Assembly (NCBI GenBank): GCA_963931165.1
Contig: OZ006985.1
Location: 1,178,001-1,242,000 of the forward strand
DNA: 64,000 nucleotides
Origin: Ornithoclostridium sp944380285
GTDB lineage: Bacteria > Bacillota > Clostridia > Christensenellales > UBA3700
Direction of reading: 5' to 3'
In this document: piece after piece, positions 50,807-59,955 of the stretch
Layout: every line of letters begins with the position of its first letter
Position numbering within the stretch: the stretch's first letter is position 1
Made by a program: the position numbers and the translations under genes
The notes under the pieces: model-generated
The model's database searches: none
Told to the model about the DNA's origin: nothing
Seen by the model: only the letters and a program-made list of their open reading frames with translations

Positions 50807-50831
50807 GGTATCGAATAGTATATTCGATACC
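50807..50831. promoter_or_regulatory. Candidate operator palindrome O2
   Basis: GGTATCGAA-N7-TTCGATACC, the same half-sites as O1, located about 8 bases after the predicted transcription start, and again followed by CAAAAT. The position suits a repressor site. Confidence 0.65.
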
Positions 50832-50866
50832 CAAAATCGACCGAAAAATGTCACTCGGAGGGCATT

Positions 50867-52651
50867 ATGAAAAGAGGAAAAAGTGGTGTAGCGATCGCAG
50901 TCGTATTGGTGATGTCGATATTTTTGATGTTTGCTTTTACGGCGTGTGATCACGAGTATGACAGCAATAATCAAAAACCCATCGAATACACCGCGACCTT
51001 TGTCGCGGACGGCGAGACTGTCGACGAGGTCGAGTTCACCGTCGAGGACGAGGCTTTGACCGAGCCGACCGTGCCGAGCAAAGTCGGCTATACCGGCGAG
51101 TGGGAAGAGTATGACATCGTCGCCGACGACATCACAGTCGAGGCGGTCTATACCGCGATCGTATACGGCATTGAATATGTCGGGCTCGAAGACGGCACAC
51201 ACTCCAACGTGAGCGAATATACGATCGAGAGCGAAACGATCGTCTTGCAGGACGCAAGCCGCGTAGGGTATGACTTCGTCGGTTGGTACGACGGCGAACA
51301 AGAGGTGACCGAGATCGCGAGCGGCAGTCACGGCGACAAGACGTTGACCGCGAAGTGGGAAGCAATCGAATATACGATTTCTTATGATGGGCTTGGCGGC
51401 GGAACGCATTCCAACACGACCGAATATACGATCGAGAGCGATACAATTGTCTTGCAGGACGCGAGCCGTGCGGGCTATGACTTCGTTGGTTGGTATGATG
51501 GCGAACAAAAAGTAACGGAAATTGCTAAGGGAAGTCACGAAGATATAACATTGACAGCATACTGGGAAATAACAGATTACAGTGTGGAATATGTTTTGAA
51601 TGGAGGCATCAATGCAGAGTCAAATCCGTCTAGTTATACAATTTTAACGTTGGAAGACGTGAACAATAGCATAAATCTTGCCGATCCAATCAAGATAGAA
51701 GAAGCAACGAATTATAAGTATATCGGAGATGGTGTTTTCGAGGGTAAACAAAATGTCTATACCTTTCTTGGTTGGTACAAAGATCCGTCGTTTGCGCAAA
51801 AGGTAGACTCGCTTACTCTTGATCTTGGCGATGTAACATTGTATGCCAAATGGGGCGAGTCTGTGCCGCAAACAAAGCAGGTGCAAGTGTATACTCGTGA
51901 AGGCGATTATATCTACTTCGGTGAATATCCTCAAACGATCAAAGCGGATAATGTGACGGTAGGCGATGTTGCGGATGAGGACGGCTACTATCTCGGCTCG
52001 GACGGGGAGAGGTATGCTAAAATGGTCGCGGATCCGTATAATTCCCACTTCACCTTCTCGGATGGAAGCAAAATGATAGGGGGCGAAACTTATTACTTCA
52101 AGGTGGAACCTATACGTTGGCGCATCTTATCAGAAAACAAAAACGGTGCATTTATTCTGGCAGATAGTATAATAGAGAATAGGGTATATGATGCCGGTGG
52201 AAGTAATAACTATATGAACAGCGACATACGTGCATGGTTAAATGGAGATTTTTTGGACATTGCATTTGAAGATCTTGCACAAAGTTTGATAAAAATGACC
52301 ACTGTGAATAACAGCGCATATAGTACAGGCTATGATGGGAATATATATGCATGCGCAAACACCTCTGACCGGGTATTCTTGCTCAGTTACAGAGAGGCGT
52401 TGAACAGTTCTTACGGTTTTTCGAGCAAGTATACAAGTGATGATGCAAGGCAAATGACAGAGAGTGATTATGCTCTCATAAACAAGTCGAGCTCCATGAC
52501 TCTTCATGAGTGGATATTAAGGTCGCCAGCTATGTTTAATGACCGTAGTGATCTTGTGCGTTTTATTATGAAAGGAGGTTCCATTCCAAACGGCGGTTGT
52601 AATGTTAGCAGCCCCTTAGGCGTTGTTCCGGCAATGAACATCAAGCTGTAG
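50867..52651 (+). CDS. Lipoprotein with InlB B-type repeats and a DUF6273-like domain
   Basis: A 594-residue surface lipoprotein candidate: lysine-rich N-terminus, hydrophobic segment (~8-25) and a lipobox ending FTAC with C27. Residues ~35-340 hold about four Listeria-Bacteroides (InlB B-type) repeats. Two nearly identical ones contain YTIESETIVLQDASRVGYDF and VGWYDG...LTAKW; a more diverged one contains TFLGWYKDP. The C-terminal ~240 residues resemble DUF6273 (EPIRWRIL, NSDIRAWLNGDFL, VFLLSYREAL, EWILRSPAM). The second half is AT-richer than its surroundings, suggesting acquisition. A host or surface-adhesion role is only inferred. GGAGGG precedes ATG 50867. Confidence 0.85.
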   Translation: MKRGKSGVAIAVVLVMSIFLMFAFTACDHEYDSNNQKPIEYTATFVADGETVDEVEFTVEDEALTEPTVPSKVGYTGEWEEYDIVADDITVEAVYTAIVYGIEYVGLEDGTHSNVSEYTIESETIVLQDASRVGYDFVGWYDGEQEVTEIASGSHGDKTLTAKWEAIEYTISYDGLGGGTHSNTTEYTIESDTIVLQDASRAGYDFVGWYDGEQKVTEIAKGSHEDITLTAYWEITDYSVEYVLNGGINAESNPSSYTILTLEDVNNSINLADPIKIEEATNYKYIGDGVFEGKQNVYTFLGWYKDPSFAQKVDSLTLDLGDVTLYAKWGESVPQTKQVQVYTREGDYIYFGEYPQTIKADNVTVGDVADEDGYYLGSDGERYAKMVADPYNSHFTFSDGSKMIGGETYYFKVEPIRWRILSENKNGAFILADSIIENRVYDAGGSNNYMNSDIRAWLNGDFLDIAFEDLAQSLIKMTTVNNSAYSTGYDGNIYACANTSDRVFLLSYREALNSSYGFSSKYTSDDARQMTESDYALINKSSSMTLHEWILRSPAMFNDRSDLVRFIMKGGSIPNGGCNVSSPLGVVPAMNIKL

Positions 52652-52968
52652 TTCCGTGCTTGCTTTTCGGAGCATTTGCGAGACAAGCTATCGGACAATC
52701 AACAAAGAAGGAGAGTCGCGCTTGGCGTCGGCTCCCCTCTTTTTGTTTTGCGAAAGAAGATGATGCGTTTGCCGCACATTCGCAACAAAATTCTCACGTT
52801 GCGTGCTGTTCGAGCGGAGGTAACATCCTTCGCTCGTGGCGGCGCGTGTTGTTTCAACGCTCGGCGTTCATTCTCTTGAAAAATTTTTGTAATTCCGTGT
52901 GCGTTTGCGGCGGATATATGGTATTATAGTAACAGAACAAGTCGTAAGATGAGGGGAGAGGAGGCGCT
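52652..52968. other. Intergenic region after the lipoprotein gene
   Basis: A GGAG...CTCC hairpin with TTTTTG (about 52709-52744) is a weak terminator candidate. The rest holds no supported gene. The yitT-like gene's promoter must lie near 52900-52935, where TATTAT occurs, but no good -35 is visible. Confidence 0.4.
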
Positions 52969-54120
52969 ATGCAAAAATTCAAGACGTTTTTCTCTCAATT
53001 TCGGGCGCGTGATTTTGTGATGCTGACGCTTGCAGGCATCATCAACGCGACGGGCGTGACCGTGTTTTTGGCGCCGCTCAGGCTGTTCGACAGCGGGCTT
53101 TCGGGCACGGCGTATCTGTTCAATCAATTGACGCCCGATTGGCTGGGGCTTTGGTTTTTTCTCATCGTGCTCAACCTGCCGTTTTATCTGTTCGGGCTCA
53201 AAAAGATGGGCGCGAAATTCGTGTGCTGTTCGCTCTATGCGATCGGGATATACTCGCTGTTTTCATTCCTCTATCAAAGCGTGTTTCCCATTGATTGGAG
53301 CGCGGGCTCGCCCATCGTACAGGAGGACAAACTGCTCGCGGCGATCTTCGGCGGCTTGATCTCGGGCATAGGTTCGGGCATGACGATACGTTACGGGGGC
53401 GCGATCGACGGCGTCGAAGTCATGGCGGTGATGTTCGCCAAAAAGATAGGGATGACGGTCGGAACGTTCATCATGGCATACAACATCTTGCTCTATTCCG
53501 TCTCGGCGATCATCTTCAAGTCGTGGGACATCCCGCTCTATTCGGTGCTCGCGTACGCGGTCGGGCTCAAGGCGGTGGACTTCATCGTCGACGGTCTGGA
53601 CAAGGGCAAGGCGGCGTGGATCGTCTCGTCCGAGCACGAAAAGATCGCGGCGGAGCTGAGCAAGGAGCTCATCCGCGGCATCACGGTGCTCGAGGCGACC
53701 GGCTATTACAGTGGCGAAAACCGCAAGATACTCTACGTCGTCGTCAACCGTTTCGAGATCGCCAAGCTCAAGAGCATCGTCAAGAGCATCGATCACAAGG
53801 CATTCGTCGCGATCTATGAGATCAGCGACACGATGGGCGTCAACGTGCGCTTCAAGCAAAACAACTACGACACACAAAAGAGCGGCGGCATGGGCGCAAA
53901 ATTGAAGGGATTGTTCGTCCCCAAGCGTCACGCAAAGGCGGTCGACGAAGCCGTCGCCGAGCCGGTCGACGCGCCCTCTGACGCGGCGCTCGTCCCTCCG
54001 CCCGAGGTGTGCGCGGCGGCGCAGAGCGAGCCTGTTCAAGCGGTCCGAAAGCCGTCCGAGCAGGGAGCGGACGAAGCGCAAAATGCGCAAATCACTGACA
54101 CGGACACGAAAAAAGAATGA
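52969..54120 (+). CDS. YitT family membrane protein with DUF2179 domain
   Basis: A 383-residue member of the YitT/DUF161 family. Residues ~1-205 hold five or six membrane helices, including TLAGIINATGVTVFLAPLRL and GGLISGIGSGMTIRYGGAID, the family's glycine-rich motif. Residues ~215-300 form the cytoplasmic DUF2179 domain (GITVLEATGYYSGENRKILY). An extra ~80-residue Ala/Pro/Glu-rich tail follows, unusual for the family (~280 residues). Function unknown. The ribosome site GGAGAGGAGG is strong. Confidence 0.9.
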   Translation: MQKFKTFFSQFRARDFVMLTLAGIINATGVTVFLAPLRLFDSGLSGTAYLFNQLTPDWLGLWFFLIVLNLPFYLFGLKKMGAKFVCCSLYAIGIYSLFSFLYQSVFPIDWSAGSPIVQEDKLLAAIFGGLISGIGSGMTIRYGGAIDGVEVMAVMFAKKIGMTVGTFIMAYNILLYSVSAIIFKSWDIPLYSVLAYAVGLKAVDFIVDGLDKGKAAWIVSSEHEKIAAELSKELIRGITVLEATGYYSGENRKILYVVVNRFEIAKLKSIVKSIDHKAFVAIYEISDTMGVNVRFKQNNYDTQKSGGMGAKLKGLFVPKRHAKAVDEAVAEPVDAPSDAALVPPPEVCAAAQSEPVQAVRKPSEQGADEAQNAQITDTDTKKE

Positions 54121-54154
54121 CGCATGCGACGTCGTAAATAAGGGAGGAAAGACC

Positions 54155-54910
54155 ATGAAAGAGATCGCTTCGGCAACCAACGAAACATTCAAGCGCATCA
54201 AGTCACTCAAGACAAAGGCGGCGCGCAAACAGCTTGGGCTGATGCTCGCCGAGGGGGAGAGGACGGTCGCGGACCTTCCCGACGAATGCGCGGTGCGCAT
54301 GCTCGTGCTCGCAAAGTCGCAGGCGGACAGGTTCGCCCATCTCGCCGAGAGCAAAGGCGCGGCGGAGACCATCGTCGTTCCCGACAAATTGTTTGAGTCG
54401 CTGTCCGACACCGTGACCCCGAGCGGAGTGATCGCGGTCGTCGCGACTCCGCCGCCGGCGCGCGTCACCGCCGCCGATTGCGTGGTCTTGGACGGCGTCT
54501 CCGACCCCGGCAACTTCGGGACGATCGTCCGCACATGCGCCGCTTGCGGCATAGAACAGATCGTTGCTGTCGGCTGCACGGACTTCACCTCGCCCAAGGT
54601 GGTGAGGGCGTCGATGGGCTGCGTGTTCCGCACGCGGATCGCGGAGTGCGGCGTCGACGAGGCGGCGACCGCGCTCGCAGGTCACGCCGTCTACGCGCTC
54701 GACATGGGCGGCGAGAACATCTTCCGTTTCAAGCGTCCGGACGACAAGCCGTTTGCGCTCGTCGTCGGCAGCGAGGCGCACGGCGTGAGCCCCTTTTTCA
54801 GAGCGAGGGCGGACAAGACTTTGTCGCTGCCGATGACAAACGGCGTGGAGTCGCTCAACGCCGCGATCGCCGCGTCGGTCGCATTGTACGAGCTTGTCTG
54901 CCGCGTTTGA
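54155..54910 (+). CDS. SpoU/TrmH-family rRNA 2'-O-methyltransferase
   Basis: SAM-dependent ribose methyltransferase with a trefoil-knot fold. The 251 residues show an N-terminal substrate-binding domain (~1-95) and the three SpoU motifs: DGVSDPGNFGTIVRTC, FALVVGSEAHGVS and LPMTNGVESLNAAIAASVAL. It most resembles RlmB/TsnR-like 23S rRNA enzymes, but the target nucleotide cannot be assigned. Start 54155 has GGGAGGAAAG ahead. An in-frame ATG at 54083 lies within the yitT-like gene. Confidence 0.92.
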   Translation: MKEIASATNETFKRIKSLKTKAARKQLGLMLAEGERTVADLPDECAVRMLVLAKSQADRFAHLAESKGAAETIVVPDKLFESLSDTVTPSGVIAVVATPPPARVTAADCVVLDGVSDPGNFGTIVRTCAACGIEQIVAVGCTDFTSPKVVRASMGCVFRTRIAECGVDEAATALAGHAVYALDMGGENIFRFKRPDDKPFALVVGSEAHGVSPFFRARADKTLSLPMTNGVESLNAAIAASVALYELVCRV

Positions 54911-54952
54911 CGCGCAAAATGGCAAAAAATCGAGTTTTGGGCATTTGCGCGC

Positions 54953-54981
54953 TTGCAATCGGCGCGCATTTGTTATAAAAT
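54953..54981 (+). promoter_or_regulatory. Promoter of yebC-proA-ruvC
   Basis: TTGCAA (54953-54958), a 17-bp spacer, TAAAAT (54976-54981). Confidence 0.7.
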
Positions 54982-55011
54982 TATATAGATATTTTATATA
55001 CGGAGGTCCTT

Positions 55012-55755
55012 ATGTCCGGACACAGCAAATGGGCTAATATCAAAAACAAGAAGGGCGCGGCTGACGCAAAGCGCGCCAACGTCTTCACCAAGATAGGCAG
55101 AGAGATCGCCGTCGCCGTCAAGGCGGGCGGTCCCGACCCCAACACCAATGCGAAACTCGCCAATGTCATCGCCAAGGCGAAGGCGGCGAACATGCCCAAC
55201 GACAACATCGAGAGAGGCATCAAAAAGGCGAGCGGCGCGCTCGACGCGGTCAATTACGAAGAGAACGTCTACGAGGGCTACGCGCCGGGCGGCGTCGCGG
55301 TCATCGTCAAGACTTTGACCGACAACAAGAACCGCACCGCCAGCGAGATCAGGCACCACTTCGACAAGTGCGGCGGCAATCTCGGCACGAGCGGCTGCGT
55401 CAGCTATATGTTCGACAGCAAGGGCGTGATCGTCGTCGAGACGGCTCTTTCCGAAGACGACGTGATGATGCTCGCGCTCGACGCGGGCGCCGAGGACGTC
55501 ATTCCCGACGAGGACGGCGTTTACGAGATCTACACCGCGCCGAACGACCTTGACGCCGTCGCAAAGGCGATCGAGGCGGACAAGTCGGTCAAGGTGCTGT
55601 CTGCCGAACAGGATATGATCCCGTCCAACACCGTCAAGTTGGACGAGGCGACCGAGGCGAAGGTCAAACGCCTTTTGGATATGCTCGAAGAGAGCGACGA
55701 CGTCCAGGACGTCTACCACAACGCCGAGCTCACGGAGGAGCCGGAGGAGGACTGA
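55012..55755 (+). CDS. yebC: YebC/TACO1 family protein
   Basis: A 247-residue YebC-type protein beginning MSGHSKWANIKNKKGAADAK, the family hallmark, with GPDPNTNAKLANVIAKAKAA and YEGYAPGGVAVIVKTLTDN. Members act as transcription regulators or as ribosome-associated factors easing translation of proline stretches; which applies here is not known. yebC-ruvC linkage is common; here proA lies between them. CGGAGGTCC precedes the start. Confidence 0.95.
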   Translation: MSGHSKWANIKNKKGAADAKRANVFTKIGREIAVAVKAGGPDPNTNAKLANVIAKAKAANMPNDNIERGIKKASGALDAVNYEENVYEGYAPGGVAVIVKTLTDNKNRTASEIRHHFDKCGGNLGTSGCVSYMFDSKGVIVVETALSEDDVMMLALDAGAEDVIPDEDGVYEIYTAPNDLDAVAKAIEADKSVKVLSAEQDMIPSNTVKLDEATEAKVKRLLDMLEESDDVQDVYHNAELTEEPEED

Positions 55756-55756
55756 T

Positions 55757-56995
55757 ATGACGGTCGAAGAGATCTGCAAGAGGGCGAAGGAGCAATCCTT
55801 CGAGGTCGCGGTGATGAGCGCGGAGGCAAAGCGCGAGGCTTTGCACGCGATCGCGGCATACATCCGCGCGGCAAAGGACGAGATCTTGGCGGCGAACGCC
55901 GAGGATGTCGCCCACGCCGACACGCTTCGCGAGAGCATGAAAGACAGGCTCGCGCTGACCGAAAAGAGGGTCGAGGATATGGCGCAGGGCGTCGACGACG
56001 TTGCCGATCTGCCCGACCCGATCGGCAAGGTCACCGCGGAGTGGACGCGCCCCAACGGCTTGAAGATCGACAAAGTCCGCGTCCCGTTGGGCGTGATCGG
56101 CGTCATATACGAGGCTCGCCCCAACGTCACCGCCGACGTCGCGGCGCTCTGTCTCAAGAGCGGCAACGCGGTCGTGCTCCGCGGCGGCAAAGAGGCGATC
56201 CGCAGCAACAAGCGCATCTATCGCGCGATCGCCGAGGCATTGCAGAGCAAGGGCGTCTCTCCGGACGCGGTCGGCTTCATCGACGACGTGTCGCGCGAAG
56301 GCTCCGCCGAGCTGCTCCGCCAGGGCAAATATGTCGACGTCGTAATTCCGCGCGGCGGCGACGGACTCAAAAAATTCGTGCTCGAGCACGCGACGATGCC
56401 TGTCATCGCCAGCGCCGGCGGCAATTGCCACCTCTACGTCGACAAGACCGCCGATCAGGATATGGCGGTCGAGGTCGTCTGCAACGCCAAGCTGTCTCGT
56501 CCCTCCACCTGCAACGCGCTCGAGCAATTGCTTGTGGACAGAGAGATAGCCGCCGAGTTTTTGCCCAAGGTGTGCAAGGCTTTGTTCGAAAAGGGATGCC
56601 GCGTCACCGGATGCGCCGAGGCGAAGGACATCGTCCCCGAGATCAAGCTCGCGACGGACGAGGACTATCTGCTCGAGCATCTCGACAAGGAGCTGACCGT
56701 GTTCGTCGTCGGCGGCATCGAGGAGGCGATCGGCAGGATCAACGCCAACAGCACCAACCACAGCGACGGCATCATCACCCGCGACGACAGGGCGGCGGAC
56801 TATTTCGCGCGCAAGGTCGACAGCGGCTGCGTATATGTCAACGCCAGCACGCGTTTCACCGACGGCTTCCAATTCGGCTTCGGCGCCGAGATCGGCATCT
56901 CGACGCAAAAGCTGCACGCGAGAGGTCCGCTCGGTCCCGAACAGTTGACGTCCGAAAAATACGTCGTCCGCGGCAACGGGCAGATCAGACCGTGA
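55757..56995 (+). CDS. proA: Glutamate-5-semialdehyde dehydrogenase
   Basis: Reduces gamma-glutamyl phosphate in proline synthesis. The 412 residues show VPLGVIGVIYEARPNVTADV, VLRGGKEAIRSNK and the catalytic Cys in RPSTCNALEQLLV. The usual partner proB is not adjacent. It starts 1 base after yebC and overlaps the ruvC GTG start. Confidence 0.96.
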   Translation: MTVEEICKRAKEQSFEVAVMSAEAKREALHAIAAYIRAAKDEILAANAEDVAHADTLRESMKDRLALTEKRVEDMAQGVDDVADLPDPIGKVTAEWTRPNGLKIDKVRVPLGVIGVIYEARPNVTADVAALCLKSGNAVVLRGGKEAIRSNKRIYRAIAEALQSKGVSPDAVGFIDDVSREGSAELLRQGKYVDVVIPRGGDGLKKFVLEHATMPVIASAGGNCHLYVDKTADQDMAVEVVCNAKLSRPSTCNALEQLLVDREIAAEFLPKVCKALFEKGCRVTGCAEAKDIVPEIKLATDEDYLLEHLDKELTVFVVGGIEEAIGRINANSTNHSDGIITRDDRAADYFARKVDSGCVYVNASTRFTDGFQFGFGAEIGISTQKLHARGPLGPEQLTSEKYVVRGNGQIRP

Positions 56996-57483
56996 GGATA
57001 CTCGGCATAGACCCGGGGCTTGCCGATCTCGGCTACGGCGTCATCGACTCCGAGCGCGGCAAGGTCGCCGTCGTCGACTACGGCGAGATCAAGACCCCCA
57101 AGTGCGAAAACGTGCCGGCGCGTCTGCATATGATCTATGATGGGCTCAACGACCTGTTCGACAAGTACAAGCCCGACTGCGTCGCGATCGAGGAGCTGTT
57201 TTTCACCAAGAACATCACGACCGGCATCAACGTCGCGCAGGCGAGAGGTGTCATCCTGCTCGTCGCGTGCGACAAGTGCGGCAACCTCTTCGAGTACACG
57301 CCCATGCAGATCAAGCAGGCGATCACCGGCTATGGCAAGGCGGACAAGAAGCAGATGCAATTCATGGTCACGCGCCTTTTGGGATTGAAGAGCGTCCCAA
57401 AGCCCGACGACGCGGCGGACGCGCTCGCGGTCGCCTTGACCCACGCGCAGACCGCAAGGCTCGGCGGATTGTTCTCGATCTGA
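56992..57483 (+). CDS. ruvC: Holliday junction resolvase RuvC
   Basis: Endonuclease that resolves Holliday junctions with RuvAB. The 163 residues begin RILGIDPGLADLGYGVID (first catalytic Asp), with VAIEELFFTKNITTGINVAQ (catalytic Glu) and KPDDAADALAVALTHAQ (last two catalytic Asp). The GTG start at 56992 overlaps the proA stop (GTGA). ruvA and ruvB do not follow; a terminator comes next. Confidence 0.96.
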   Translation: MRILGIDPGLADLGYGVIDSERGKVAVVDYGEIKTPKCENVPARLHMIYDGLNDLFDKYKPDCVAIEELFFTKNITTGINVAQARGVILLVACDKCGNLFEYTPMQIKQAITGYGKADKKQMQFMVTRLLGLKSVPKPDDAADALAVALTHAQTARLGGLFSI

Positions 57484-57503
57484 CGGCAAGATCTCAAAAA
57501 ATC

Positions 57504-57532
57504 ACGCGCCCGATCCGGGCGCGTTGTTTTTT
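57504..57532 (+). terminator. Terminator after ruvC
   Basis: ACGCGCCCG-ATC-CGGGCGCGT stem followed by TGTTTTTT. Confidence 0.85.
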
Positions 57533-57605
57533 GAATGGCTATTTGGTTTTTTCAAGTTCCTTGAACGTGTATCGGTCGTCAACGGCAAAGACGGCGGCGA
57601 GAGCG

Positions 57606-57959
57606 TCATCTCGCCGCAAAGACGGCGATCGCCTTTTCCCAAGACAGGTCGACTTTTTTGTTTGAGATGAGGCGGTAGACGTTTTCGGCGGAGAGGCGTT
57701 CGAACGCGTCTTCGAGCGCTTCTTTGAGTTTTTCGAACGCGCCTCCGTCCGCGAGTTCGGGGAGAGGCGAGAGCGGCTCTTCCGCCTCTTCGGGGCTGCC
57801 GAGCGCTGCGCTTTGCGCGCCCGGGGCGGCTTGCATGGACACGCTTGGGACGATCGCGGCGGACAGTTCTTTGCCGGAGCTTGTCCAGATCAGCGCGACC
57901 GTCAGCGCGAGCGCGAGCGCCGCGACGCATATCAAGATCTTCCTATCGGGCAATTTCAT
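57606..57959 (-). CDS. Small membrane-anchored or secreted protein of unknown function
   Basis: I do not recognise this 117-residue protein. A lysine-containing N-terminus is followed by one hydrophobic segment (ILICVAALALALTVALIW, ~8-25), which would act as a signal anchor or signal peptide. A low-complexity Ala/Pro/Glu stretch (~35-70) and a charged, helical C-terminal half follow. The strong GGAGGA ribosome site on the minus strand supports a real gene. It is divergent from tyrS, and its last bases face the ruvC terminator. Confidence 0.65.
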   Translation of the reverse strand: MKLPDRKILICVAALALALTVALIWTSSGKELSAAIVPSVSMQAAPGAQSAALGSPEEAEEPLSPLPELADGGAFEKLKEALEDAFERLSAENVYRLISNKKVDLSWEKAIAVFAAR

Positions 57960-58039
57960 ATTTTCCTCCGAATATAGCGTGCGCGGAGCGCGCCGAAATA
58001 ATCATCGCGGCGCAAGGCGCGCAAAAAGCGAAATATCGC

Positions 58040-58068
58040 TTTACTTATCGCGCGCATAGTATTATAAT
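58040..58068 (+). promoter_or_regulatory. Promoter of tyrS
   Basis: TTTACT (58040-58045), a 17-bp spacer, TATAAT (58063-58068). The ~18-nt leader is too short for a T-box, so tyrS is not T-box controlled here. Confidence 0.8.
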
Positions 58069-58093
58069 ATTTTCAAACGTTCGGAGGTTTTTT

Positions 58094-59302
58094 ATGGCAA
58101 ACGTAATGGATACGCTCAAAGCGCGCGGCTTCGTCAAGCAAGTCGTCTACGAAGAGGAGCTCTACAAACTTCTCGGCTCGGAGAGCGTGTCTTTCTATAT
58201 AGGTTTCGACCCGACCGCGGACAGTCTGCACGTCGGTCACTTCCTTGCGCTTATGGCGATGAGCCACATGCAAAAGGCGGGGCACAAGCCCATCATTCTG
58301 ATAGGCGGCGGCACGGGCAAGATCGGCGATCCGTCCGGAAGGTCGGACATGCGCAAGATGATGACGGACGAGACCATCCGCCACAACGTCGAGTGCTTCA
58401 AGGTGCAGATGTCGCGCTTCCTCTCGTTCGAGGGCGAAAACGCCGCGACCATCGTCGACAACGCCGAGTGGTTGGATCAGCTCAAATTTCTCGACTTCAT
58501 GCGCGAGATCGGCTCGGCTTTTTCGGTCAACAAGATGCTGACCGCCGAGTGCTTCAAGACTCGTATGGAGAAGGGCTTGTCCTTCCTCGAATTCAGCTAT
58601 ATGCTCATGCAGAGCTATGACTTTTTGCACCTCTACCGCACGCGCGGCGTCAAGCTGGAGTGCGGCGGCGACGACCAATGGTCAAACATTCTCGCCGGCG
58701 CGGATCTGATCCGCCGCAAAGAGGGCGGCGAGGCGTATGCGATGACTTTCACGCTGCTGACGACGTCCGAGGGCAAAAAGATGGGCAAGACTCAAAAGGG
58801 CGCGGTCTGGCTCGACGCGAACAAGACGACCCCGTACGAGTTCTTCCAATATTGGCGCAACACCGCCGATGACGACGTCGAGAAGTGCCTCAAACTTTTG
58901 ACCTTCGTCGACCTCGGCGAGATCGCCGAGCTTTGCAAGCACCGCGACGAACGCATCAACGCCGCCAAGGAGAGGCTGGCGTACGAGGTCACCGCGATCG
59001 TTCACGGCAAGGAAGAGGCGGACAAGGCGATGTCGCAGGCGCGCGCGGCGTTCGGGGGAGAGGGCGGCGAGATGCCGACCGTCACCGTCGGGCAGGGCGT
59101 CAACAACATCATCGACATCATGCTTGCCGCCAAGGTGTGCAAGTCCAAGAGCGAGGCGCGTCAATTGATCACAGGCGGCGGCGTCAAGATCGACGACGAA
59201 AAGGTGACGTCGTTCGACTTTTGCGTCGACGACGCGCGGATCGAGTCCGGCGTCGTGCTGCACAAGGGCAAGAAGTCGCACACGCGCATAGTGAGAGGAT
59301 GA
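58094..59302 (+). CDS. tyrS: Tyrosyl-tRNA synthetase
   Basis: Class I synthetase charging tRNA-Tyr. The 402 residues contain the HIGH-type motif HVGH (46-49) in FDPTADSLHVGHFLALMAM, GGDDQWSNILAGADLIR, the KMSKS-type loop KKMGKT and a C-terminal S4 domain (SKSEARQLITGGGVKIDDEK). The TyrZ-like or TyrS subtype is not resolved. Start 58094 has CGGAGG upstream. The stop overlaps yigZ (ATGA). Confidence 0.96.
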   Translation: MANVMDTLKARGFVKQVVYEEELYKLLGSESVSFYIGFDPTADSLHVGHFLALMAMSHMQKAGHKPIILIGGGTGKIGDPSGRSDMRKMMTDETIRHNVECFKVQMSRFLSFEGENAATIVDNAEWLDQLKFLDFMREIGSAFSVNKMLTAECFKTRMEKGLSFLEFSYMLMQSYDFLHLYRTRGVKLECGGDDQWSNILAGADLIRRKEGGEAYAMTFTLLTTSEGKKMGKTQKGAVWLDANKTTPYEFFQYWRNTADDDVEKCLKLLTFVDLGEIAELCKHRDERINAAKERLAYEVTAIVHGKEEADKAMSQARAAFGGEGGEMPTVTVGQGVNNIIDIMLAAKVCKSKSEARQLITGGGVKIDDEKVTSFDFCVDDARIESGVVLHKGKKSHTRIVRG

Positions 59303-59946
59303 CATCCTACCTCGGCGCGCAGGGCGAATTTGTCAGGGAGACGGTCATCCGCAAGTCGCGCTTCATCACGAGGATCATAGGCGTAGAGGGCGAAGAGGAC
59401 GCTGTCGCGGCGATCGCCGCGGTGCGCAAAAAGCACTCGGACGCGACTCACAACTGCTACGCGTACATCGCCGACGAGACGGGGCTTTGCCAGCGCTTTT
59501 CGGACGACGGCGAGCCGTCCGGTACGGCGGGGCTGCCCATGCTCGAGGTGCTCAAAAAGTTCGGCGTCGGCAAGACCCTCGCGGTCGTCACGCGATACTT
59601 CGGCGGAGTCAAATTGGGTGCGTCGGGGCTTGTCGGGGCATATTCCGGATGCGTCGCGGACGCGCTCAAAGAGGCGGGGCTCAAACGCTTTGTCGAGAGC
59701 GCGATCGGGACGGTGACCCGTCCCTATCCTCAGGCGGAGACGGTGGCGCGCGCGATAGCAAAAGCGGGCGGCGATGTCGTCGGCATCGAGTACTCGGACG
59801 AGGTCGCGACGCGCTTTGCGATCCCGCTCGCGGCAAAGGCGGCGCTCGATACGGCAATGCAGGCGCTGACGTCGAAAAATGTGCGGATAACCTACACGGG
59901 CACCGAATTTTTCGGCTACGACAACACGAAAACAATTACCTTGTAG
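59299..59946 (+). CDS. yigZ: YigZ/IMPACT family protein
   Basis: A 215-residue UPF0029 family member: HNCYAYIADETGLCQRFSDD, GEPSGTAGLPMLEVLKK and VVTRYFGGVKLGASGLVGAY form the IMPACT N-terminal domain; the C-terminal DUF1949 part follows (~140-215). Related eukaryotic IMPACT modulates Gcn2; the bacterial role is unclear. Its start lies in the tyrS stop, so it is coupled to tyrS. Confidence 0.93.
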   Translation: MTSYLGAQGEFVRETVIRKSRFITRIIGVEGEEDAVAAIAAVRKKHSDATHNCYAYIADETGLCQRFSDDGEPSGTAGLPMLEVLKKFGVGKTLAVVTRYFGGVKLGASGLVGAYSGCVADALKEAGLKRFVESAIGTVTRPYPQAETVARAIAKAGGDVVGIEYSDEVATRFAIPLAAKAALDTAMQALTSKNVRITYTGTEFFGYDNTKTITL

Positions 59947-59955
59947 AGGTGTTTT

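Noticed and set aside
57960..58093. T-box leader for tyrS
   Set aside because: The leader after the predicted start is only about 20 nt, too short for a specifier loop and antiterminator.
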